From positions 62,001 to 126,000 of the forward strand of contig NXFV01000242.1 of the NCBI GenBank assembly GCA_002803225.1: 64,000 nucleotides of DNA. Reading direction: 5' to 3'. The notes beneath the pieces were generated by a model that made no database searches, was not told the DNA's origin, and saw only the letters and a program-made list of their open reading frames with translations. The position numbers were made by a program, and so were the translations under genes. Shown one piece after another: positions 55,640 through 64,000 of the stretch; within the stretch, counting starts at the first letter, position 1; every line of letters starts with the position of its first letter. The stretch is from Gamarada debralockiae (Eukaryota > Ascomycota > Leotiomycetes > Helotiales > Hyphodiscaceae).

Positions 55640-57672
55640 CTATTTAGTGCTTGATCGCAGCAGCTTGACCACGGCCTCATGCCCTCCCTGTGCTGCTCTC
55701 AATAGTGGCGTCCGACCGTTCGAGTCCTTAGAGTTGATGTCAACCCTGCCTGTCCCGAGAAGCAGCTTGACCACGGCCTCGTGCCCTCCCACTGCTGTCC
55801 ACGATAATGGCGTCTGACCGTTCGAGTTTTTAGAGTTGATATTGACCTTGCCCGTCCCGAGCAGCAGCTTGACTACGGCCTCGTACCCTCCCTTTGCTGC
55901 CCACGATAGCGGCGTAGTACTGTCCTTGTCCGTGGACTCAACATTAACCTTGCCTGTCCTAAGCAGTAGCTTGACCACGGCCTCGTGCTCTCCCTCTGCT
56001 GCCCACGACAGCGGTGTCCGACTGTGTTGCTTATCCTCTAAGTCCGGATCAATACTATCTTTCGCACGTAGTAGCTTTACTACTACATCGTATCCGTTCC
56101 CTGAGGCCCACGACAGCAGTGTTAGACTGTATTGACTTTTCAGCGTGCGCGGATGCTCTTCTCCAATCACAATCTCATAGCCCTCTATTGCTTCTCGAAG
56201 CCTCTCTTCTGCCTTTTTATACTCTTTCAAGTCTCCTATTATTAGCGCAACGTTCCATGTTCTAGTTGGTATTTCCAAATAGTCTTCTGATTCTATCTTT
56301 GAATGTTCCGATATCCAATTATTTGTTCGTATCAAGGTTTCGTATTTTCCAGGATCTTGCAACTTGTCTAGGGAATTTTCCCTGTCCCAGACAAGTAAAA
56401 AATCACGCGGAAAGAATGTTATCGAACGTAAAAGCTTTGACCATTCGGTACCTCCACTCTTGGTTAGTTTGACCTCTGGAGAAGCTGTAATTCTAATGAC
56501 AGTAAAGTAATCCTTGCATGGTCGAATAATTATTGGCTTCGTAGTTCCTTGTAGAAGGCAGACGATATCACCCTTCCGGATGTGTCTGTCATCGTTTTCT
56601 ACTGACAACACCTGGCCAAGAATACAGCCCTTGCTCTTAATCACCGCCCTCTCCTTATCGCTTCAAGTCTTCACATATACCTGTTTATAGAGGAGCTTAA
56701 AAAGATCCTTGAAGAGTATTTCCCACGGAACCTCGTAGTCAGGCAACAAGCCAGCTGTGCTAGGGTCATCAGAGCTCATGCCGAGCAAAGCATACACCTT
56801 GTCGACAGGCTTAGTAGCCTCGTGGGCATGGAACATATCTATCAGCTCGCCTAGGGGGAGTATATCGAGAGAGGCCCTGCCTGACGAACTCATTGCGTGT
56901 TTTGGCCTGAAGATTGCTCCCCTTATTAAGTAGGTTATTGAACGAATGGAAATTTCCAAGTCTCGGTGGGCTTCGTAGAAACGGTTTATACCTAAGCAGA
57001 AGGCGTACCCATCAATCCCCGTAGAACCACACATAATCAGGATATGTGGAGCTGCGACAACTTCCTGAAGTACCTAGATGGATCTTTTAGTTATTTCTGC
57101 GGATAGAGTCGAGCGTCTACTCACTCACCCAGATGCGCCGAAACCACGGTCGTTGAAGCAGCGCCAAAATTGCTTGCTCAATTGTTTTGTCATCCAAAGT
57201 ATCCCGAGACTCATTTTCTGCAGCAGTGCGTATCATTTCCAGCGCTGTATCGCCATTATCTGCAGGTCCTCCAAGTCGAACAAGTACACAGGTTGCTTTA
57301 CTATATATTTCGCCATAAGCTGAACTTGTTGACCCTGCTCCTTCACGTTTTCTTGGTTGATGCAAATAGCATCTACCCATAGAATTCGTTCAAAAGAGCG
57401 ATCTCGAAGACATAATAGTACTACGTGAAGGATTTCCGTAACGGCCAAGTTTTGATTGTTTATGGAGATAGAACGAGGCTTGCCCGAACCGCCCCATACG
57501 TAGGATAAAGCCTCGTACAGATGAGTCCCTTGCCCGGATCTTGTAGAGAGTACTCGAAAAGCTCACATTGTATTTCAGTCCTCACTATGCTCTCGTTTTC
57601 ATGTGGCATTAGGCAAAGCAAGCGAATAGTGTCAGGCCTCAGCGAAAGCGAAGAATAATGGTACTGGGACAT
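55640..57672 (-). pseudogene. HET-domain protein with TPR-like and ankyrin repeats, disrupted
   Basis: From 57672: MSQYHYSSLSLRPDTIRLLC, then a one-base shift at about 57518 leads into the HET core YEALSYVWGGSG, AVTEILHVVLLCL and ERILWVDAICINQENVKEQG. A second one-base shift near 57308 leads into SKATCVLVRLGGPADNGDTA and ending FRRIW. A normal intron (GTGAGT to TAG) joins to VLQEVVAAPHILIMCGSTGI, with LLPDYEVPW further on. A TGA at about 56662 interrupts VYVKT*SDKERAVIKSKGC where Trp would be expected. The rest has one TPR-like helix pair (EYKKAEERLREAIEGYEIVI) and about five ankyrin repeats (TPLSWAAKGGYEAVVKLLL). HET proteins trigger cell death on fusion of unlike strains. Three lesions say it is inactive. 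Confidence 0.8.
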
Positions 57673-59203
57673 GGCAAAAGAGTTCGTATACGGATCTTGA
57701 ACTTGTTCGTATTAGATAATTCTAAGAGATATTATGATAAGCCTAATGTTCTCGTTTGGTCGAGTGCACGGCTCCTCGCCCATTCAGTCACATGGGTGAG
57801 TTAATCCTCCACGCTGCTGCCGTGGCGATAACATCTGGTTATCACACATCAATCCTAACGTGGACAAAATCTGTTCCTGTTCGGAAAGGTGAGCAGGGCT
57901 GCTATATCGGCAATATTGGGTTAGTTAAGGTGAGTAAGGGTGAGACGTAGATAAGTAAGGTGAGGCGAAGGGGGAAGCAGGTGAGCAATTGTGAACTGAC
58001 ATTGAGCTAGGGGACCAGTTTCGACTCCTCGGCTACAATTGCTATCGCCAGCTAAAATGAGAAAATAGTTCAAGGATTATTCTAGGAGCCCATTTTAGAT
58101 CCCTCTCACCCAGTTGCACGTAACTAGTAGTTCAGCCTCACTGTTAGCGACATTACTAGCTCAACATCATCTTATACAAGTATATGACCTCAATTTGCTA
58201 GCAGTTATTCAACTTTTCTATTAAAAGAACTCACACTTAATACTAACTACTCTATTATACTGGGTGACAAATGATTTTATATAACTATTAAAGATAGGAC
58301 AAAAGGCGGCACTACAAATCTTAGGCTATTAATATCTGGGGCTCCCTCTTTGCATTCTATAATTTATATAAGCCACGGAATAGTCTTCTTAGTACTAAGT
58401 AAGGGGAATACAACTTTTGGTCATTCCGTTAGGCAAGGTATTACAAGATCATTATAACAGCTACAGGTAGCTGGAGGGCAACAGCAGGGATCACAGTATA
58501 TCAGAGAAGTAGCAGTTCAGTCAAAGAAGAAGTATTAGTTATATTAATAGTGGGACTCCTGAGCATTCGTACAATCCGATTTCCTAAACTCAAGTTTGCC
58601 CTGTCTTAAGTAAAAGCTAGTGTGATAGCAGGAGCAAAGCAATGGTCTGAAGCGCAAAGATCTAAGTCTCATTGTCTGTCAAAATACTAGACTAAGGAAG
58701 AAAGGAAAAGGCCAAAGGAATGGAATGGCCGAGCTCTTGTACCCCTAGCCGAACCTTAGGCGGAACGGGCGAAACCGCCAAGCTGTCGCATAGTAAGCCA
58801 CAGGTGACGACGACTACCGTCACAGCTAGCACCCTTACTTATATTCGTGTAGCTGGCTGAGTAGCTGACCGAGTAGCTAACTGTGCACAAGTGCCTCCAA
58901 ACCCTTTAAGGTCTCCAACGTCCCCGTAGCCTAGACTATCCCTTCAGGGTCTAGGCTCTTATTACACTTTATTTCCAATTAGACCTAAGCCTGGCTAGTT
59001 TGCCACTTAAGCTTCTAGGTTTCTAGGACTCTCTTCCCTTCTGTAGCCGCAGTGAAGTCTGTAGCCCTAGCTCTGGCGTAGTTTAAGTAGCTTAGGACTG
59101 GCTAAGGTCCTCTTTTATAGCCTCGCTTGTTCTAAAGTCTCCTCTAAATGGCTTTATAGGCCTGTTGGATAAACTGGCCTACTAGTGGGCTATCTAGCCT
59201 GGC
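57673..59203. other. Gene-free stretch, repeat-like
   Basis: No gene is seen. Short words such as CTAGG, TAGCTGGCTGAGTAGCTGACC and AAGTAGCTTAGG recur around 58.8-59.2 kb, and the part next to the LINE fragment is probably more of the same decayed element. Composition differs from neighbours. The parts upstream (57.7-58.7 kb) contain only stop-rich sequence. Confidence 0.45.
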
Positions 59204-59356
59204 CTAGAAGGCCGCAACTCGCCTGCCTAGGTATAGGTCTAATAAAGGGGTATATATCTTTATTTCAAAGGCCCTAGTTAGTATAGCTCTGTTGGGCCCT
59301 GCTATAACCCGCAAGCAATTATCCTGGATTGGCTGGAGCTTGGCTGCTAAGCCCTT
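59204..59356 (-). mobile_element. Non-LTR retrotransposon (LINE, Tad-like) fragment
   Basis: Minus-strand residues read KGLAAKLQPIQDNCLRVIAG then AFEIKIYTPLLDLYLGRRVA. This matches the segment after the reverse transcriptase of fungal LINEs (usually LxxIQNxCLRxIxGAYKATP followed by LExExxIxPLxLYLD). Sequence above 59356 no longer reads as LINE. Part of a longer decayed copy that may extend to lower coordinates. Confidence 0.65.
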
Positions 59357-59737
59357 AGGATTGGCTGAGTCAGGTGAGGCTGGTGAGTGCCATGTGCTAG
59401 CTCTGAAGGCGAGGGAGGCCGTATCACCGCAGAGTAGATTTGACGGGACCTGGTGAATTAGGCGAGAGATACCCATTACAAATACGAGGAACAAGATATA
59501 AGACTCTACGATTTGTAGACTCTCGCCGCTGACTCCTCTCCTCAAATACCTAAGAACAAGACGACGATGATGGCTTATTCGCAGGCTTCAAACGCATCGC
59601 TATACTGGCAACTGCGGAGGTTGATGATTAGTTGAATTCGAGTATAATGGATCACAAGACAGGAGATTATCAAAGCTTTTTGGAAGAGCAAGGGTTATGG
59701 CTTCAAGATAATCGTTTAGATGACAAGAGATCACATG

Positions 59738-59854
59738 GGAGCACCTGCTACTTCAGCTACCTCTGAACGCGTCTTTTCAAATAGAGTTGATATAATTACG
59801 AAGAAGAGAAACAAGCTTAGAGGAAGTATGATGTGGTTCTTGTTGTGTTTATGA
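59738..59854 (+). mobile_element. hAT transposase C-terminal fragment
   Basis: The plus-strand frame reads GAPATSATSERVFSNRVDII then TKKRNKLRGSMMWFLLCL and TGA. This is the conserved end of the hAT dimerisation domain (usually IPATSAxSERxFSxAGxIxxxxRxxLxxxxxxxLxxL). Only this end is readable; upstream the frame is lost. It is a relic of a DNA transposon. Confidence 0.65.
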
Positions 59855-60219
59855 AAATTGGAGTCTCTTGATGAGTTTGATGATTGATACAGATACAGAG
59901 GATGAACCCGAACCTGAAATAGTAGCTACAGCCTGAGGAAAATACGTTGTTGGTAGAGTTCTAAATCCAAGTACTATGCCTGCTTTCCATTGGTTTGAAT
60001 TCTTGCTTTGTGTATGATGTGGGCCTAAAATCGGTCTCTCAAGTTGTCTGGGTGAGCGGGAAATTGGGAAAGAGTTTATGTTGTGAAGACGCTATTGAAA
60101 ATTGCCTCTGCGAAGTACTTTGAGCTCAGTACCGCCATACGAGAGCCCTCAAATTTCATGCATTTAGATAGCAAATACACAGTAAACTGCTGCCAACATA
60201 TTTTCGATGCTTCTCCCTT
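59855..60219. other. Intergenic
   Basis: Between the hAT relic and the stop of the DUF7708 gene. No gene recognised. Confidence 0.45.
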
Positions 60220-62053
60220 CTATTCGAGAATGAGTAGTTCCTTCTGCCCTTTCACTCTCGCTCTTGTTAAGGCACGAGCTGAATACAGAACTGGAAACTT
60301 TTTTCTCCCTGATGGCGACTGGGTGGTTTGAATCTGCGATCTGCTCGATATTGGAACAACGTCCATGCTGTACTTTCCTCCACTTGGTAGCGGTGGTAAC
60401 GATGTATAGTTGCAGCTGATAAAGGATATACGAAGGACTGTAGGGGAGGCTTTCCTTCCGAGCTTTTCAAACAATTCCACGAATGCCTTGGGCCAACTGA
60501 ATCCGCCATCATCCGCGCTATCTAATATGTCTAAGTCGAAAATTACGAATACTGAAAGCATTCCAGTGAGTGCTTCCGCCATCACTTTGAACCAATGTTC
60601 TTCATCTCGAGCAGTGTAGATCACTGCGGTAGTGACTGGACTTCGTCGCTGGATGTCTGGGTTGATCTGAAAAATTTGGAGGACCAAATGTTTAAGAACC
60701 TCAATTCTCGTTAGAGAACTGTGCCCCTTCTGACGTGGATTTAGAGCCCAGATCACAGGCACCCTTTTGCTGCGCAAGAGTTCCACTATGTCGGCTGCGA
60801 GACGCTGTGATATGCCACGGGCTAGGGGCGACCCTTTCAAGTAAATAAGGCCATTCTCAGAGCTGTCAGCCCAAGTTTGAAGTCGTCGGGACAGGTGTTT
60901 TGAATAAATCGGCATTTGAATAAGCGTTCCGGAAGCGAGTAGTTGCTTGTATCTTGCTTTACAGTGATCTAGGCAAATATTGGGGTCCAGAAACACACTG
61001 GAAGACATATATTGCATGATGGTCGACCACTGTAGATCTTGAAGTTGAGAAGTCGTGGTGAGATGGCGCGCTGTACTGATTATTTGCTGTTCTTCTAGAC
61101 GACCAATAAGATACTGTTCCAGTCGAGATATATCTCGTCCAATCTGCTCTCGAGACTCTTGCAGCATCAATGCCAACTGTCTAGCAATTCCGTTTTTTGA
61201 CATCCAAGTCCGCAAAGATACATCAAGCTCTGTTATCTGTTGAGCCATATGATCCTGTGACTTATGTATATCACGAAGTTCAGCGTTTGCGAACGTGGAA
61301 GCAAATTTATCAACCCTTCCAGAGTGTTCTAAGATATCTGTAATCAGGTCCTTGTATCTCAAAGATACTGGTCTCGTGATTGCAGTGATCATATGCTTAA
61401 TTTTGCTTTCCTTGTACCAGAGCATAGCTCGATGAAGGAATTTGATAATGCGAGCATATAGCATTGCGACGGTATGCTGCATTGCTTCAGTCGGATACAA
61501 GATTGCATTTAGGTTGACTCGAAGTAGAGCATCAGCGATAGTCGATAACGCTTTAGAGAGCTCTATAATAAGTTCTTCTTGGTTGATTACACCCTGTTGA
61601 TTGTTACTTGAGTGCTCTTTTCTGTGATGAGAATTGCGCCTTGTGGATTTTGGCTCTAATTTGAATTGGCAACTTACGATAAACAAGAATTTTGTAGCTC
61701 CCCATACCAGTGAGACGTACTCGGGATGGTGTTGAGAAATCGTGTCTAAAAGATATCAGTACTCGCCCCACCCAAGATTTTATCAACTCACCAATAACCA
61801 CCCCATAATGGAGAACTCTTGCAGAAAATTTAGAGAGCCAAACTCGGGCCTGGCTCTTCTTCGAAGACTCGTATTTTTGTTTTGCTTCGAGAAGGACTTG
61901 TTCGACGTCTTCGAGGCTGTTCATCCCATCCAGCCAGATCCTTTTACACTCATCTTGAGTCAAAGTTTCTTTGAAATACTCAGTTGCTTCATTGAATGCA
62001 TCTTGGACTGGATCGGATCTAACCATCATGTTACCTAGAACCATGCTGGGCAT
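60220..62053 (-). CDS. DUF7708-domain STAND/NACHT-like protein, P-loop degenerate
   Basis: Exons 62053-61792, 61745-61678 and 61593-60220 join in phase to 567 codons. The N-terminal DUF7708-type domain reads EDVEQVLLEAKQKYESSKKS, WLSKFSARVLHYG, and after the intron SQHHPEYVSLVWGATKFLFI, then AILYPTEAMQHTVAMLYARI. A coiled-coil-like region follows (about 215-300). Where NACHT proteins have a Walker A loop, this one has LIYLKGSPLARGISQRLAAD (about 360-380), with no GKS/T. A Walker B-like strand (VFVIFDLDILD) lies about 455-465. It ends without WD40, ankyrin or TPR repeats. Such proteins belong to fungal NLR-like nonself-recognition systems. The frame has no lesion, so it may be functional, perhaps not as an ATPase. 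An earlier start than 62053 is possible. Confidence 0.75.
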
Positions 62054-63066
62054 TTCTTGGAGGAGTTACATACTTCAAGGGGTAACAAGCCTTGTACGAA
62101 CTGGTAATGAGTGCGCCGTGATCGGACATTGAGTTATGCATATTCGGAAAAGCGACGTTTTGATATCTTTGTCCAATTTACGATCGCAGGGAGTAGAACT
62201 ATGGTATGGAAATAAAGCCAAGCCTCGCTATTCTGCGGCTTGCGTCCCGACTTGGTTGACAGTGGATCCTGCCAATCTTCAGCCAGCTGGCAACACCCCC
62301 GCTTAAAGACGGAGACTATTAAGGCTACTTTTTTCAGCTTTGCCAGAAAGGAAACGCCTCAAGAACCCAACTCCAATTCGATTGGCTGTCGATGTTTCTT
62401 TCTTGCCTCATCTTCGCCCTGGAATTGAAGATGCAACCCAGCCACGATGTAAGTGCCCGATCTCTGCATATTCTATCAACCAGTAATGTTCTTTGCAGCC
62501 TAATAATTCTGAACAACTAACCGGATCTCGATCCGCTGCACAGCTAGACAAAGACTTTAGTCATTTAATTGGTCAGAAGAACCCATTTCCCATATCCTTT
62601 CAGATAATGATGAAGCTCCACTCCTCCGCAGCTAGGTGGCAAAAATACCTACCTACATGAGGCATTTGTGGCAATTATTTCCACACTCGGTGACACTCCC
62701 GATAATCAGGCTTCGCTGCGCCTTGCTATGAGGCTCTTTCCTGTGACCCAAATCTTGCCTTCAATCTCCCGCCCCATAAATGTTTTGTGCTACATTGTGC
62801 TCACCGCTGAATCTGTAGCAATTGAAGTTTGGTGATTTTGCCTGCCACCACGAAGCTCGTCGACCTAGAGAGCTTCTACTGACATTCAATGAATGGTCTG
62901 CTAGAAATTCAATGTAGGATTCAAAAAGTCCCAGAAAAAATCATAAGCGTTAGTAAAGTTTCCGTTCAAAACTTTGGTCAAAGATTGATGGGCCATGCGA
63001 CGGTCGTCTTAAGCCTCAGGATCTCTCACGATATCGCATGTTCAATTCTGATATTCCTCCATTTAG
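62054..63066. other. Intergenic, promoter region and unreadable 5' part of the next gene
   Basis: Contains the promoter of the DUF7708 gene and probably the first exon(s) of the PAH-domain gene, which I cannot place. The short frames at 62240-62428 and 62889-63113 have no family features. Confidence 0.4.
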
Positions 63067-64000
63067 GACTCTTCAAACTTCCTGTTCATTGTCTGGGCAA
63101 ATCAATTATATGAAGAATTTGTCGCTATCCTAAGTGACTTCGAGAGACAAACGTAACATCTCACTTTGATGACCATGAAGACTTCGCTAACCAATCACTA
63201 GAATTCGTATCTCGACAGTCATAAAACAAGTGGCACTACTTTTCAAAAATCAACCCTCACTCCTGCAATCTTTCACTGCATTCCTTCCTCCAGGAAACAC
63301 ACTTGATGACCTGCGTCTCATCAATATTACTGGCCTCCATCCGTATAGGAAAGCGCGGAGCAATCTACTAATTAACTACACCGATATATGGACAGAGGAT
63401 ATTCGAAGCGAAGTACTAGCATCGAATCTAACATATGTTTCATCAACAATCTCCCAAAATCAAACCTCTGGCGAGGCGGGAAGACTAGAAAAGATACTTG
63501 AGGGATTCCATAACATCATTCGACCAGCAAGAGAATTACGTAGTACAGAAGTAAGTAAATGAAAGCGAATCAATCATTTTTCAAGGGTTTATAATAAAAT
63601 AACACTGGCAGGAATCATACAAGAACTCACCGGCTGTAAAGCGACGACATCGCAAAGACACAGCGGAAGGTAATATTCCCCATTTACCCTTCCCCCTTCT
63701 TTCCCGGCCGTAAAAATAATTTATTGATCCGGTACAGACCTTATAGCGACTGAAGCGGTTCTAAAAATAACTGAAGATTCGTGTCACCCAGATACTTCGT
63801 TTGAAGATCATGGTCTCGCCATCTTGGCATTAGCAGGATCATTGTCGACGTCCACTAAACATCGCATCAGTGATTTAATCCCCACCAGTGAAGTAGGTCA
63901 AATCATTGATAATGTGCTTAGATATAGTTTTCATGATATTGATTATTGATAGACACTGGGAAAGCGCGTATTAAGTCCAGCCAACAGTAGTAGGTTTCAA
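63067..64000 (+). CDS. PAH (paired amphipathic helix, SIN3-type) domain protein, partial
   Basis: Exons 63067-63152 and 63202-63550 join in phase; a third runs from 63612 (ESYKNSPAVKRRHRKDTAED), and more lie toward the right edge, where the gene is cut. The sequence DSSNFLFIVWANQLYEEFVA, ILSDFERQT, then VIKQVALLFKNQPSLLQSFT and AFLPPGNTLDDL is one PAH domain: two amphipathic helices closed by FLPPG. In SIN3 three or four such domains recruit DNA-binding repressors to a histone deacetylase complex. Here only one is visible and the following sequence does not look like SIN3 proper. Start and 3' end are unknown. Confidence 0.6.

Noticed and set aside
1..64000. CRISPR array, prophage or bacterial operon
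   Set aside because: The DNA is clearly eukaryotic: spliceosomal introns throughout, mitochondrial targeting sequences and fungal families; no regularly spaced identical repeats.

Overview
The window is nuclear DNA of a filamentous ascomycete. Genes are compact, with short GT-AG introns (mostly 45-80 nt), and include familiar fungal housekeeping genes. Several proteins look most like Leotiomycetes (Helotiales), but that placement is inference from recall, not from a search. I rebuilt spliced models by hand from donor, acceptor and phase; where the exon lengths sum to a multiple of three this is stated.

Left and centre (about 1-48 kb) are mostly ordinary gene space: the 3' end of VPS34, a secreted pepsin-type aspartic protease, V-ATPase subunit c' (VMA11), a ROM2-type Rho GEF, PRP38, mitochondrial enoyl reductase ETR1, a SAM methyltransferase, mitochondrial GatA, a secreted metallophosphoesterase, NC2-beta, mitoribosomal Mrps35/Bot1, a tyrosine phosphatase, a CCDC97 homologue, ATG3, pyruvate dehydrogenase E1-beta, a small C2H2 protein and MCP1. 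Between them lie gene-poor stretches with decayed pieces: a WD40 end at 17.2 kb, an EST1-like segment at 18.3 kb, a 2EXR-like pseudogene at 38.5 kb, and a tandem array of four tRNA-like units at 35.0-36.0 kb. Each of these units carries a long insert in the anticodon arm.

The right quarter (about 48.5-62 kb) is accessory and decaying. Two related minus-strand genes (about 50.8-48.6 and 55.2-53.2 kb) share a CGI-x-AL motif and a long collinear body, and both are broken by frameshifts or stops. A candidate small secreted cysteine-rich protein sits between them. Next come a HET-domain/ankyrin pseudogene with two frameshifts and one stop, relics of a LINE and a hAT transposon, and an apparently intact DUF7708/STAND-like gene whose nucleotide-binding loop lacks the usual lysine. 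The window ends inside a gene with a SIN3-type PAH domain.

The housekeeping genes act independently. HET and NACHT-like genes beside transposon debris resemble known fungal nonself-recognition neighbourhoods. The two features I consider least explained are the tRNA-like array and the CGI-motif gene pair.
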